A stretch of DNA of 64,000 nucleotides from Rotaria socialis (taxonomy: Eukaryota > Rotifera > Eurotatoria > Philodinida > Philodinidae). Numbering within the stretch: position 1 is the stretch's first letter; the number at the start of each line of letters is the position of its first letter. Positions 36,201-50,400 of this stretch are shown here, in pieces. Both the position numbers and the translations under genes were made by a program. The stretch is from NCBI GenBank assembly GCA_905331475.1, contig CAJNYU010003962.1, forward strand, positions 1 to 64,000. The letters run 5' to 3'. The notes beneath the pieces are model-generated. The model saw only the letters and a list, made by a program, of their open reading frames with translations. It made no database searches and was not told where the DNA came from.

Positions 36201-37878
36201 ATCACAAAAAAAGAAAAAGAAAAATCGACGAGAAGTTGATAAAGAATTTTTTATTCCTTATCAACCACCCGATTTCCAACGAGAAAAAGGGTAAAAACAG
36301 TCAATTTTTATTTATTCATTTTTTAGTATATTTCTTTATTTCTAGTTTGGAAATTCATTCATTTGAACGTCAAACACATGACGCTGTTATCGATATGGCC
36401 AATGATGATGGTACTCAAATGAAAGGTCCAACTATTCAAAAAAAGAAATGGTTAATAGACTAAAAGAAGAATATCTATGTCACATATGAATATTCATATT
36501 TTAGGGATCGAAGAAAGAAAAAATTTGTTACTGTTGGTCAAACTGATGGAAAAACAAAAAAAATTAAAACAGAAAGTGGCCAATGGATTCAGGCGTCGTA
36601 CAAAACTGATGTGTATGTTTTATACTCTTTTGAATCTAAGAATCGTATCAATACTGATAGAGATATATTTAATATAAATCAACTAGACTTTTGTTAGGGT
36701 TACATGAATTTCGGCCCACGGAATTTTCGGGCCGGACTTTCGAACCAATTTTATACAAATTCACTAAACTCTGAAAAAAAACGAATTTTTTTGAAAATTG
36801 GTTTCTAGATTTTTTTAGTATCGAACGAAGTGACGTAGTGCCGAGCGAAGTAATATAGTGTTTAAAACAGCACTTCTATTATTAGAGAACATAGCATGGC
36901 GTTTTAAGATACATATCGTTTATCCACAACAAGCACGAACGAATCTAGTGTAATCTCAATATTGACTTAAGGATGCACATTTTTTAGTTTTATTTTAGAT
37001 GTAGAATTCACTATTGCTGGTATATTTTTCGAAATTTGTTGAGATGTATAGTAGGTATAAATTCGCTTTTTTTATTTCAACTAGTTTTTCTTCTATGGAA
37101 TGAAAAACGCCGCTTCGCTCGGCACGACGCCGCTTCGCTCAGCACTACGTCACTTCGTTCTATACTAAAAAAATCTAGAAACCAATTTTCAAAAAATTTA
37201 CGTTTTTTTTCAGGGTTAAATGAATTTGTATAAAATTGGTCCGAAAGTCCGGCCAGAAAATTCCGTTGTCGAAATTCCGGTCTTCCAAATATTTACATCA
37301 TTACTTTTCTAAACTAGATATACTATTGTATAGTTACATTTTCTACTCTTATTGGATAAAATCTCGATCCGTATTCGGAATAAAATAGAGAGCCCTTTTC
37401 TTAAATTTATTTTTAGCTACAAAAAATGGCTTCATAAATCAAAGATTCTTGACAAAGAATTACCAGATAGTCGCCGAAATAAAGCTCAAGAACACGTACA
37501 TGAAGATGAAATCTCTAGTGCACAAGCTAGGCCGAGTATGTTATTCATATTTCTATCAGCTGTTCATTGTTCTTGTTATCATCTTTTTTTCTTTTAGAAC
37601 AATTTCAACAACGAGTACAACAATTAATTAGTCGACAAAAATCCCAATTGAAAGCTAGAGGCCAACCAATGCCAAGTCATTCGGAATTGAAGAAGCCTGA
37701 ACAAATTATGAAAAAACGTACTGAACAACGTAAACGACAATCATTACAACGTGCTCGTCAAATGCGCAAAGGTAGTCGAACGAATTACAAAAATAAAAAA
37801 CATAGCAGTAAACCGAAACACGCTCGACGTGTAACTCCGAATACAAACAATTCATCAAAATCAAATCGAAAGAAATAA
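33221..37878 (+). CDS. DDX54: DEAD-box RNA helicase DDX54 / Dbp10
   Basis: 14 exons: 33221-33245, 33307-33396, 33729-33799, 33858-34046, 34104-34153, 34209-34250, 34306-34401, 34462-35437, 35928-36092, 36139-36290, 36346-36450, 36505-36612, 37417-37535, 37598-37878, joining to 822 residues. Helicase motifs in order: Q motif ([16 protein letters not shown]), Walker [40 protein letters not shown] and [11 protein letters not shown]. The C-terminal half has the DDX54/Dbp10-specific domain ([47 protein letters not shown]) and a strongly basic tail. The family acts in nucleolar 60S ribosome assembly. Some introns are large: 331, 490 and 804 bp; the last contains a fold-back element. Confidence 0.95.
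36697..37287. mobile_element. Fold-back MITE in a DDX54 intron
   Basis: Two arms of roughly 160-180 bp (36697-36858 and 37108-37287) are reverse complements at high identity, for example CTAGATTTTTTTAGTAT and GGCCGGACTTTCG on both. The inner part of each arm is a tandem of about 20-bp units containing GAGCGAAG / GAACGAAGTGACG, giving CTTCGCTCGGCACGACGCCG-type repeats on the right. There is no ORF. The target duplication is not clear. It lies inside intron 36613-37416, and splicing signals on both sides are intact. Confidence 0.7.
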
Positions 37879-38098
37879 TTGTTTCTGTTTTTTTTTGTTA
37901 ATCCGGTTTTTTTTTTGTTTTGTTATCAAAAAAAGGAAACCAAATATCATATTGATACTCCATCTATCAAACAGTTTGTTTTCATTGGTTCATTGGGGAA
38001 GACCAGCAATATAGAGGACGAGTCAAAAAAAATCATTTGATCTCTCAAAAAACGGATTCTTGCTTTTTTCTAGATCGGTATTTGTTTTTAATAAAAAT

Positions 38099-41013
38099 AT
38101 GACTAGTGAAAACGAATTGGATGCTCTTAAATTAATGGAGACCATTGCAAATAACGAAGAACCGAATTCGTTAACTATTGTAGCTGAACAAACAGCCATC
38201 GCTAAAACCGAAGACGAAAAAATAAATATTGAAAAACCAAAACGTCCGGGACGAAAAAGAAAAGAATTAACGTCAACATCGAGTGTCAAAGAGGAAAATT
38301 TAGATAATTCTAATATTGCCGATACTCAACCACTTTTTGAACAGCCAATTATTGTCGAAGGAAAACGTTCACGAAAGCCAACATCACGATTAGAATTATC
38401 TGATTTAGAAACACCAAAAAAAGAATTGTCTATCCCTCAGGTAAAATTTTCAGGTTTTTTTCTATTGCAAGTTGATTAGATTCTTGATATTCATTGATTC
38501 ATTCATAATAACATTATCTAAATGAATATTTTTTTCTTCTTGCGAAATTTCTTCTTGATAGTGTATACTTACAAATATACTTGACCTGATGTGAGTCACT
38601 TATAACTGAGATAGATCAAAAATAAAATACTTCGCGTAAAACTGATTTAATTTCAGCCACAAGCAGCAAGTTCTTAAATATCAATTGGCATATCTTGCAA
38701 TTAGGGTTTTAATTATAGATGAATAACATATAATGAAAAGACTCTCTTTTACTATAGCATCACATTTATTTATCGAATAAGTCAACATTATACTAAAAGA
38801 TTTTAATATTCTTTATTTAGGGTCTTGGCAAACCATTAGGTCATATCGAATATAGTAAGTCGGATTAAAACCAAAATCAATTCTATTTTTTGTTTCGAAT
38901 TTAATTCATAGTTAATTATCAAATAACTCATGCATCGGCTGATACTTTATCGCGTATGCGTAATATATGTTTTGGGCGACGAGCAGTAAGATTAAAAGCA
39001 ATCATTCAGCAAATGTATACAACCAACGTTCGTTTGTTTCTCCTAGAGTCATAATGATATAAAACAAAATCTTCGAGAATTTAATGGATTCGAATTTGAA
39101 CATGATAGTGATGAATATCAACGACATTTAAACAGTTTAATCAAGTAAATCTCTTCAGTTTATGTACAATAGTTTACTTAATTCTGTCGTATTTAGGCTA
39201 AAAAAAGATCAGCTACGATCCGTTTCAGATATTCTTGGCTTATCAGCAACTAGCCGTAATGATGAACATGCTGAAGCAATCTTAGATTTTTTAATGAAAC
39301 CAGTTGACGAAGGAAAAACAATACCAGAACGACCAACGTTGACGCGTAATGCAAAAAAAGCAAGTACGAATTCAAAACAATCCATTCCTACAGATGAAGA
39401 TGATTTTGATGAGAAAACTGAAGTAAATCATATAGGAAAAACTATTTCTTATTATTTGTCAATTTCTATCTTTAGAATGGTGATGATGATGATCAAGATG
39501 AATTGTTTTATGATGACGAACAAGAAGAAGACGACGACACCGGAGCAGATGATGATTATATTGGTAGCGATGAAGAAGTTGGTTTTAATACTAAAGATGA
39601 TCCAGATGATTTCGTTTATCAACCTGGAAAGAAAACACCGAAGAAAAAACCACCAATGAAACGTTCAAGAAAGGGAACTACAAATAAACGAAAAAAAGGT
39701 TTGTTTAAAAATTCAATATTTTTTAAGGATGTGATCTCTGAGTTTGACTATACATGAGAGACTCAGATTTGCTTTCAATCATAGACGAATAATCTTAGAT
39801 AGTACTCGAAAGAACTTTTTTTGAATAGTCATAAACATCCAAGTGTTTTTTTTCAATTTGATTTAATGTGATTATCATTATCATAGAAGAACAAACTGCT
39901 ATTTTAAGTTGTTCAAGTTAATACGCTTAAGTCGATTCGATGCCAATGCATGTCATAGAACAATAGAGTTAAAATATTTTTATCGAAATAGAATTTATCA
40001 TTTGAGACGTACTTCTCATTGTGGTATGTTCTACTCATCTCTGAGATATAATTTTGACTTCTGCATAAAATCAAAGCTAAATTTTGATTCTTAAATTTCG
40101 AAATCGGTGTTAACTTCAAGGCTTATGGCCAAGGCAAACTTTTAACGTTATAAATCTCAAAAGGATTTTCTTCATGCTTAAGTTTAGATTGGAACTTTAT
40201 TCATTCTTCAAAGTAGGACTTATTTTGCTCTATATAATGTATACGTAGAGTCGTCTCGTACTCATCGTATAAAATGGTTTATGATTGGAGTCAAGTACGA
40301 ACAACAACAACATGAAACCCATCGTAAATAATTTATAACAGCTGATACATTGATGGTCTTCGATAATCTATGATCGAGTGTGATAGTTTCTTTATTTCGT
40401 CTTTCTGTTTTTGCGGAACATGTAATTCAATTTGTTCTTCATCGAATAAGAGCATCTCGCTATTATACTTAGTTTTATTTTGATCGGAAAGTGAGAACTT
40501 TAGTTGTAGGAGTTACTTTACTTTGATCATACTGTAAGAAATCGTTTTTTCTTGGTAATTGATATTATTCTTAATGTTTCCTCGAAATGATACATATTTG
40601 GTTTCTTGCTAATGCATCAAGGCTAAGGTTCTTATTTTTTATTTTATTTAGGAGGTTCAACGCCATCGAAACGGGCTCGTAAAAAAACTAAGATTACAAT
40701 TGGTGACAAGAGTGAGAATGCAGATATTGTATCAGATCCTGTTGTACCCATGCAACTAAATAATGCAGGCAATGGTACTAGCACTGCATTTAGTTCTGCT
40801 GAAACTAAGGTTTGTTTGGAAACTTGATTTCAAAATTTTCATCATTCGATAAATCAATTTTAGACCGATAATGTCAATACTATAGACACGAAATTATCTG
40901 AACAAAATGACATAACAATAAAAACTACTACTACGTAAGCAAATCTTTGATGAAATATCCAAAAGGCGTTTTTCTGTTTTTAAAGATATTTCCAGCAACA
41001 AAGTAAACCATAG
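38099..41013 (+). CDS. DEK: DEK-like chromatin protein
   Basis: Nine exons: 38099-38440, 38821-38854, 38912-38985, 39047-39144, 39197-39422, 39476-39698, 40652-40809, 40864-40934, 40986-41013, joining to 417 residues. The SAP-containing DEK core is clear: GLGKPLGHIEYINY, the helix with LSRMRNICFGR, then LREFNGFEFEHDSDEYQRHL, LKKDQLRSVSDILGL and AILDFLMKPVDEGK. A long acidic stretch (DDDDQDELFYDDEQEEDD) and basic KKTPKKKPPMKR runs follow, as in DEK. Role: histone H3 chaperone and DNA-topology factor in the nucleus (family knowledge). The C-terminal DEK_C four-helix part known from vertebrates is not evident; the last two exons encode a short unrelated tail. The intron 39699-40651 (953 bp) is plain AT-rich sequence. 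Confidence 0.85.
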
Positions 41014-41533
41014 AAATATTAGGTTTCTTGCACGCTTATTTCTTCCTCTATGTTAATTGTGTGATATTTTTTCAGTTGGTTTTTAATTGTTTCGACCAAT
41101 AGCCATATATCTATGTATATAGTATGCGTAGTGGAAACTTTTTGTTTTGTGTCGAAAACAAAGGATTAGATAAGCGTGAAAATGTCATTCATGTCTTTTT
41201 TCTTTTCTTTAGTACTTTAGTTCTGTTTTTTTTCTCATTTTCGTACGGAGTTTTAATCCGAAGGAAAAGAAAATATTCTTGATTTAGCCGTTTATTATTA
41301 TTATTTTTGAACATATATATTGATTATAAACATAGTCGAGCATATGTAAGCTGTTGACGATGTCTTTTGGTGTTCTAACAGTATTCATGTGAATGTCTGT
41401 TGTGTTGTTTTGTTTGTGTACGTGTGTATGCATTGCGAGAAAATATATGGATGTAAAACTCTAGCTTTGTGTTTTATGTTTATGAAAAAAAACAAATAAT
41501 TTTATTTTTATTTTTCGATGAAAAATAAGAAGA
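41014..41533. other. Intergenic DEK to RNF144
   Basis: 520 bp, T-rich, holding the DEK 3' UTR and RNF144 upstream region. No ORF, repeat or RNA gene was recognised. Confidence 0.5.
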
Positions 41534-43155
41534 ATGACTGAAGAACGAGTGAAATTATGTAGTGAAGTTATATTTCAATGTGCAATATGTTGTAATGATA
41601 TTGATGATAAAACAAATGTTTACGCATTTGAATCGTGTCATTGTCAATTCTGCAAAGAGGTGCGTTGATTTTTAATTGAAAAAAAATAAATAGTTCTAAA
41701 TTTCTTTTTCTTTAATTTCTTTTAGTGTATACGACAGTATTGTATGAGTCAATTAAATACAGCGTAAGATAATCTATTGATTTATCTTGACAAAAGCATA
41801 TGAATATCCGCTCTGAATCTTATTGAATTTTATGTAGAATTCATTTTTCTTTAGATCGGTGCCAATTCGATGTCCCAATGGCGATTGTAACAGTCGATTA
41901 TCGTTAAATGAAGTATTTTGACTGGATATAATATTATTTTTCAATATAAAAATTTTCTTTTTCAGCTCCATTTACTTCTTAGTGATACACAATATCAACT
42001 GTATAATAAATTATTACTTGATCACGGTATTCTTGTCTTTATTTTGAGAATTTTGAGAATTTTTATTAATAAACCTAGAGGTGACGAATGATCCTCATCG
42101 GCTGTTCTGTCCACATGTCGATTGTGGACAAGTACTGTCGATTATTGATGAAAGAAAACTTCACAAAGAATATCCAATGATTTGTACAAAAGTAGAAAGA
42201 AAATTTTCTTTCATATTTATCTAATGCTTTAGTTTTTCAGTGTAACACAACATTTTGTTTAAAATGTCGTTCGCAGTGGCATCCACACGAACATTGTTCC
42301 GATCTACTGTAAACTTTCAAAGAAATGAAAAATATAATTAATGAAATAATTCTATTCTGATTTCATATAGTACACCCTATGAAATGGAAGCTGATTCCAA
42401 TATAAAACGTTGCCCACGATGTCGTTTTCCATTAGAATGGATTGCTGGCTGTGCACAAATCATGTGTGTTAATTGTAAACATATTTTTTGTTGGTATTGT
42501 TTAAAATCACTGGATGTACGTATGAAACTTATTTCACTTGAAACTTTTTATTAATGAATTTTCATTATTTTCTAGAATGATTTTTTCTTATTACATTTCG
42601 AAAGTGGACCTTGTCGAAATCGGTATGATATGTTGTAAACAAAAAATTAATATACAGGATCACTCACAGCCTTAAAAACTACTTCCTAATTGCATTTCTC
42701 GAGTTTTGTTGTTGAAATTCAGATAGATCGAATAGAAAAATCTAGCAAATGTTTTACATTTTAATAACTTGCCAGATTTCGCGGAAACAAAGTGTGCTTT
42801 TTTTAGACTTGGCCATTCTCGTGCATCATTATTTTTACATCGCCTTACCATTGCTGGTATATTTATTGGTCTAATTCTTTTACTTCTCATTACAATCCCA
42901 TTTCTAATCTTAACAACACCGTGCTTATTATGTTGCCGTTATAAACAGATAAAAAATCGTTTAAAAAATTTAACGAAATTAGGACAGCGCTTTCAACAAC
43001 AGCAATACACACCAACAGCTCATCCGTCGCCGTCATCATCTTTGAATCAATTAAATAATTCCTCATTAGTTGATATCGAAGAAGAAACAAGAACTATGAT
43101 TAGAAGTTCGCTAACGAATATCAATCAATCACGACCAGAACTATCATCCGTTTGA
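41534..43155 (+). CDS. RNF144A: RBR E3 ubiquitin ligase, RNF144 type
   Basis: Nine exons: 41534-41659, 41726-41763, 41855-41912, 41966-42026, 42079-42191, 42241-42308, 42371-42515, 42576-42622, 42807-43155, joining to 334 residues. RING1 is CAICCNDI...[14 protein letters not shown] (16-48). The IBR runs from about 80 to 151 ([26 protein letters not shown]). RING2 is [19 protein letters not shown] with the expected catalytic Cys182 in GC. Then [13 protein letters not shown], a hallmark of RNF144A/B, leads into one transmembrane helix (about 233-258) and a cysteine-bearing juxtamembrane segment. Tail-anchored ligase of endomembranes. A versus B cannot be separated. The intron before the last exon is 184 bp. 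Confidence 0.92.
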
Positions 43156-43345
43156 TTTATGTCGTGTTTTCCTTTGCGAATATTTTTTTTAAACAGTAAT
43201 TATTCAATCTTGTCTTTGTTGTAAAATAAATACAGCTCTTTTGTATAGAATAAAATAAAGCTTAAGTGATACAGGAACTCTATTTGTTCTATAAATAGTA
43301 TAGGAAAACGCAAAAGACAAAAAAAAACATGTTTATTTTCTTTTG

Positions 43346-43669
43346 TTATTTGGCTTGAAGCGTTTGTACGAAAGCGACGTATTCTTGTTGAGCAACGTCT
43401 TTGCCTTTGCCCTTGTTTTTATCCCAAGCGTCCCATTTAGCTTTGCCTTTAAGATCAAGCATACCTGGTCGGGTGGTATTATTGTCGCCAATAGTTGCTT
43501 CTATAAAAATCCGATTGAAAAAAAAACACAAACAAATCGTATTTTAAATTGAATTTTTCGTTCACTTACGTTTGAAAAGACCGTAAAGTTGTAGTAGTTC
43601 ATCATCCGATGGTTTTTTACTTAGATTTTTTACGTCTGCGGCAGCTTGGTCGAATCTAGCTTGTGACAT
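43346..43669 (-). CDS. DBI: Acyl-CoA-binding protein
   Basis: Two exons: 43570-43669 and 43346-43500, joining to 84 residues, the normal ACBP length. Signature stretches are [34 protein letters not shown], then [16 protein letters not shown]. It binds medium- and long-chain acyl-CoA esters in the cytosol. The intron is 69 bp and phase 1. A TATATAAT on the coding strand at about 43706-43713 lies some 40 bp above the ATG and makes a good TATA box. Confidence 0.95.
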
Positions 43670-44462
43670 TGTTGATGAAGTTATAATGAAAATGAATTGA
43701 GGTTTATTATATAGGCACAGTTTGCATAAGAAAAAAAATAAGATAAGATATTTTTCAACAATAAACACATGATTATGTAGATAAACGATATAGATATCGT
43801 ATGATTACATAGATTTTTGTCTGTTTATTATTTGATATTGAAACGACTTCATAGCAACTTATTTAATCATTTTTAGGGACATGCCACGTATTTCGGCGAA
43901 GTCCTTACGAGAGTTTTTAATGTTAGGATTTCAATGACATGTAAATATAATGAAGGCAAACCTATATTTCATCTGCTGTTTGAATGCATCGATAATGAAA
44001 TGTTCTTTTCTCATTTCATCTCATTTAATTCTGAATTTTACCAAAAATTACTCATTATAATATGTCTTATATTCATACTAACTCCAACCCTAGTCTAAGC
44101 ATCAATATTATACTATTTTTCAAAGTCGTTCTCTTGTTAAAATCCACCCTCTTATTGGAGTACAAAATTGTCGTGTCTAAATAATGACCTTAAAAAATAC
44201 TTTTAAAGAGCATTATCGTTATGTTAAGTTCGATACTAATCTAACCTTGTACACTTCTACTAATCAAGGTGACTAGAGAATTAAAATGTAAAATTATCAG
44301 TATATTTGTTGCTCACAACGATAATAGTTTAATTGTGGAAATGTCCATAGAATAGTTTTATTAGAATAATAGACAAAATCGTATATGAAAAAAAAAGAGG
44401 TGTTAAATAATCAAGATACAAAATGCATCACCGAGTGGAAGGAAAATATGCCAAATAGGAAA
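43670..44462. other. Intergenic, ACBP promoter and 3' flank of the HEAT gene
   Basis: Apart from the ACBP TATA box, AT-rich sequence with no ORF, repeat or RNA gene that I can support. Confidence 0.5.
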
Positions 44463-47400
44463 TCAATTACACAGAAAAGATCGTGATACAAAAGGAATAT
44501 AGGATGTTGTTCGATAGTCCGTTTTTAACATTTGTCGTAATTGACTTTTAAGCATTTCATGTCGAGCACACTAAATAGAAAGCATCAGTTAAGATGTATT
44601 ATTATGATTGTTATTAAAAATAAAGGTAATAAAAAAATCAATTTGTGTTTTTACATGCAAACACGTGAACACAATCAAATCTCATTTACATACCAGATTT
44701 TCATTAACTGACATCTAAAACATAATAAAAAATAAGCGCACATGAAGCAATTAACATAGCGAGAGTCTATAGATACGACGAGCACAAAGCCGATATATAC
44801 GGATTTATCTACGTAGCACTTACGAGAAATAGTTTACATATGATTATGATTACACTGTAGGTTTATTGAATGTTATTATTAGTTAATACATACGAAAATC
44901 GACTTACCATGAGATGCATGTAAATTCGGCGTCGACGCGGTTTTGACGTACTTTCGTCGCGTAATGAAACGAGTGATTCCTCGGGAGTTTCACTTTCAAG
45001 TTCTCGAAAACCAAATTTAAGTACATGACGTGGTAGACGCCTAAATTTAAATAAATTAATATTAAGTTTTTTGCCTTTGTGGTTTCAAGATGAATATTTT
45101 TTCATACATTTTAACACCACGTACAGGTGGTAGAAGATCAGTTTTATGATCATCGCGCTGTTGTTGCTGCATGGCTAATATTTGACTTGATGCTGTATAA
45201 TCAAAAAAGTTCGATGAATGTTCATCATCGAATGTTGGTATCGTTGTTTTCGTAGCACCACGTTTCATTGAAATATCTTCTAGATTTGAATCATCCTGTG
45301 AACAATAATTTCTTTATTTTGTATTTTATTTTGAAAAAAGGAAAAACAGATTTTTACCGATTTATTACTAATAATTGAAGCAAGTTGTCTCATAACAGGA
45401 TCATTCCAAATGAAAGAAATAAGATGGTCGGGCACGCGAGAATAAAGTAATGGTGCAAATTTTGGATAAGTGCGAACAATCTGTTGAATATAAGTATGAG
45501 AATCGACTGCTCCTTGAGATCGTAATACTAAAAACAATAGGAAAGTGATGAAATTTAGTCTAAGAGTTTAGTAATAAATTACAATTTTCGAGGATCCATC
45601 CATGGGTAACTTCATTATGATCACGTGTAAATGTTACAACAGGAGCGTTTCCAAGTGGCAATGTAGTTCGTGTGCGATCACGACTTGGCCTCAATAAATT
45701 AGATATTGAATCTTCCATGTCTTTAGCTTTACTAAGATTGACACCTAAGAAAGAAAAATTTCCATGGTCTAGTTTATTATATTACGAACGAAGAGTATCG
45801 AAAATTTCATTTTTATTTAAGAATGTTCGAGATATATAGGACAAGTTCGACGAAATTCAAATAGTTAGCAACTTATAGAGCGATAATCAAGAGGGGAAAG
45901 CAGATCCCAGGGACCAAATGAGAATTCCGTCTTTTTCCCTTCGAATTGAAATCGTTGAATTATGCAGAAGCTCTATAGAATTTTACTCTCAACTTCCTCG
46001 AAACGCTCAGATTATCTGCTAGCAAGGAAGTGCAAAAGTATTTAAAAAAATACTCAATCTTAATTATCTCGGTAATTGTTATAACGGCCTCTAAAGTACT
46101 GGTCAATGAAATCGATTAGAAACTCAAAGATTTTTCGACGCTTACTAACCTATTCTTGTTGCTCTGTTTAGCGCATCCGATTTCATTCTAGCCGCTTCTG
46201 CCGATGATGGTCGACGTGGCTCTATGGGTGGTAATTTTTTTTGCATAAAAAAACTTGCTGGTGGTAAGTTTGTTGATGAATGTAACTGCATTTGTGAGAT
46301 ACTTAATGCATCAGTAAAACTAATTACAGAGCTCGATTCTAAGACTTCTGATCCTGGTATACATTTCTCATTTCTTCTGTGCAATTGTATTGAACGAATA
46401 ACAAGTGATGATAACAATTGTACAAATTCTACATCGTATAAATGACGTTTATTTCGATTGAAGTCCGTTAACTGCATGCTGGATGATGTAACCGATGTAA
46501 ACTCTGATGAACTTCGTCTATCAACAGTTAAATGAATTTGATCGCTAAATGCATCATCAAAAGATATCTTATGAGGAACTAAGACACGACGATTTGGCAA
46601 GACGCGAAAATAACCAAAATTACGTTTATGCTCATCAATTATGGATTGAATTGGATCCGATACTTTTTGTTTATCATTTTCAGTTGATGGTGGTTCATTA
46701 TCTTTGTTTTCTTCGGCAATGTCTTAATAGAACAAGAAGAGAAAATAATCAATAAGAGAACTATTTCTATAATGAATACCGGTTTGTTTTGCATATGAAT
46801 TCCACATTTCGGAATTATTAGGACGTAATTGACTAAATAGAAAAAGGTTCAAGAAAATCAAAATGATAAATGAAAAAATATTATCAAACCGTTTTCCCGG
46901 CAAATGATCAATCACAGTCGTTTTCACTGATGGTCGAACAATTTTCTCACTAGTAGAAGTTAGTTGTTTATGTAGACGAGGTGTTTGTGAAGTTGTTGGC
47001 ACAGGTGGTTGAGAATGTGATAATTCTTTTCGTGGTTTTGGTACGTGTTTTGTGGGCTGAATAGTAGATTTTGTTTTATCATTTGTGATTTCAACACGAA
47101 TTCTCGGTTCAACAGGAGTTATTGGCCCTGTTGAAGAAGTGAAACTTGGAGTAACACTAAATTGACTAGATGTGTGTGGAACACCTTGCATTCTCTTGGC
47201 AAAAGTCTGTTGTTCAGTAGTGCGAGGAGATGGTGTACGAGAATGAACAATTGATATGTTATCATCGTTTTCTTCGTTGCCATCTTGAGGATGAGGTGTT
47301 GAATCTTCGATATTTGGATGAGATTTTCCATGCTTATCTTCATGTATTGGTAGAGGATTTTCTTCTTGCTCGTACTCATTGTCTTGATCTTGGTCTTGTT

Positions 47401-50400
47401 TGTTTTTATGTTCGTGCTCGTGCTCGTGTTCATGCTCTTGTTCTAGTTCTTCCGCTTGGTTTTCTCCTTCATTTTCTTCATCGACGGGCACTGGTGGATG
47501 ATCATCGGTTGCCGAAGGTGGTGGTGTTAATACATGATTTTTTTTCTTTAAATAACCTTGAAGACTGAAATTTTCTTCCGGTAAAGTCTAATTAAAATAA
47601 ATAAAATAAAATTTCGATGAAAATTATTAGTAGAATTTTACTTGTAAATATGGAACATCATCTGCACAATCTTTCAAAACCGTATCCGACATAATAGAAG
47701 TTAACTTTTTTAATGTATCACAACATTCAGTTCGAACTAAAATCTATGCAGAAAGAAAAAAATCATCGAATATTATATAATTCTTAAGAAATAAAAACTA
47801 TACTCGTGGATCATTGATGAATGAATTAAGTAAGGCGAGATCAATAGCTTTTGTTTCTTTGCCTAAATCGGCTAAAACTGTTGCAGCTATCAACCGATAA
47901 TCCGCATCATTATGTGACAAAAGCAATATGACGCCATTCGATACTCGATTGAATTGTTCGTTTGAATAACCAATTACCCTAAAAATATACAACATCAATC
48001 GATTCTGAAAATGTCAAATATATTCGAAAAAGTGCTAAGAGAAAGCAAATAAAGCGTCCTTTGATTATTGTTGCAACCTAGTACTTCGAACGATCGCGTT
48101 AGATATCTGAAGATATTACTTCATCTATGAATCATTTTTCACATTTCTCTGGTTCTCCGTTTATGCTACTACAAACGAATGAACTCATAAAAATTCACAT
48201 GATCATTGCGTTTAAAGAAAATTGTTTGTACTTCGAAGTAGAATATCTTAAATTCACGAAATGTCAGCGTTTTCGTATAAATTTAGCAAACGAATCTCAA
48301 TGGAAAAATTTTCAGTTGAAATCCTTATCTATTTACCGATTTAATTGAACAAGATGTGTTGTTAAAGTTTTAAGCGTTGATTTAGTCGCATTGGGTAATT
48401 TAGCAATTATAGCATCAATGACTGCATCGAGTGTAATTGGAGTATTATCCCGTGGATACCATCGTTCTTCAGAAATCTTCTTTAATAATGGATGTAGAAC
48501 ATCAACTTCACCTTCTTCAGTGGGTTTTCCTTCATCAACAACGTCAACTGGAATTTGGCTCTGTTTATATTTAATTCTTTCAATAACAGTTTTCAATGAA
48601 AATGTATCTTCAGAAGCATCCTTGAAAATAAGAATATTTTCTTTATTAATTTTTTCTTACAATTCTACTTACATGAGCAACTTGAATATCATTAAGAACT
48701 AAATCGATGTCATCTGTATTATTCACATCAGTTATAAACTTAATCGCATTGATTGTTTCGAGTCGAAGCGTATTATCCTTAGAGAAACAATAAGAATTCA
48801 AAACTTTATTTTTTTGTAATAAAATTAATTCATTACCGGTTCACATTTTAATGTAAAATCAAGTAAAGGAACGATAATATCCTTTCTTTCAATCATAAAT
48901 TGAGCTATGGTACGAACGGTATGAACATTCAATGGGTCATTTTCACCTTGAGATAAATGATCCAGGAGAATGCCAATAATATGATTCATAATTGATGGTT
49001 CAATACCATATGTTCTAAGAAGAAAAATAAAAATGGCCAATTACGAAATTTTCCGATTAATAAAATTACCGAAATATGTTTACAACATAACTACAAGCCG
49101 ATTCATAGGAATCGATTTCTTTAGCTTTTATTATTTCAATTAAATAAAGTAACATTGAACGTAAATTACTATTTTTATCTTCATCTGTTTGGTTCCACCA
49201 TGCTTCATTTTGCATTCGTCGAAATAGTTCTGGTATTGTGTCCTAGATAAATTAATTATATGTATAGAGAGAAGAAAATTTTTGAATTTTTTGGTTTTTA
49301 TTACAGACACTTCGTGGTTAGTTTTCAAAGCATTTCTCCCCGAAATAAAATACAACAAAAAAAAAGTACCTTATCCCACAATAAATTATATTCAAGGTCT
49401 TCTATATAAAAATCATTGTCGCACTACACCATGGGTAAGCTTTATCTAGATAAATTCCTTGTTTTGCTTACCTTATGACGCGATATGAGTGTACCTGACG
49501 TTTGACGTACATCTTAAGGAGAAAAATGATTAAGATTAATATTATTATTTTTATTTAGAAACAAAAAATACTTTTGGATTTTTTAGCACTAGGTGGCTTT
49601 GATGATCCTTCCGCCAATTCATCATCAGGATCTCCTAATTCTACCCATTCGTCATCATCATTTTGCCAATTCAGATTTTTATTCGTTTTGTTCTAAACAC
49701 ATTATAAGAAAAAGAACTTGATTTCATTGATTATGGAAAACGAAAAACACATTCAAGGGAAACCCTATAAGCTAACGGTGATAGAAAACAAACCAACAGA
49801 ACTCTAGAGTGCTTGTTACAAAACAAACCTGAAGATTGTCAAGTATATCCTAGAATATAAGAGAAAAGTTTTAAATTCGATATCATTTGCTTACAATTTT
49901 ATTTAATAATTGAAAAACAGTCGAATGAATACCATCGAAATTTGCTAATACAGCATAGCGTTTCAATCGATCATCTAATTCATTTTGACTTGTGTCTGAT
50001 GTTGTCGGCGCAATCTATTTGTGACTTTTTTTGTTTCTCATATACGTATTTTACTCGAAAGAAAATTCTCATTTCATTTTTTTTTGCCTTTCATTTACAT
50101 ACCATTCTTAGTCGAAACATTTTTACTTCAGCTGGTTCTACTTTTTTCATTATGAACATTGAACGGAGTGTTGAATTTGGAATTAAAGCTAAAAAAGCCA
50201 CATAAAGCAATAAGATATTCCAATAAAATGATCATTTCTTTTGAAGTAAAAGTATATCAGATAGAGGAAGCTAAATGAACTTCAGTTGCTCAAAAATTCT
50301 GCTTTGGGTTTATAATCAAGAGTGTATCCCGAACAATATTCTTCTAGACTTTTGTTTGTCAGTTTTCAAAAAGAGATTCTATATGAACTACTCTGATATC

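Noticed and set aside
38986..39045. Reading through 38986-39027 as DEK coding with a 19-bp intron
   Set aside because: A 19-bp intron is implausible; the GTAAGA donor at 38986 gives a normal 60-bp intron and preserves the DEK alignment.
46224..46445. Plus ORF of 73 codons, and similar plus ORFs at 47230-47568 and 48391-48702
   Set aside because: Mirror frames of HEAT-gene exons on minus.
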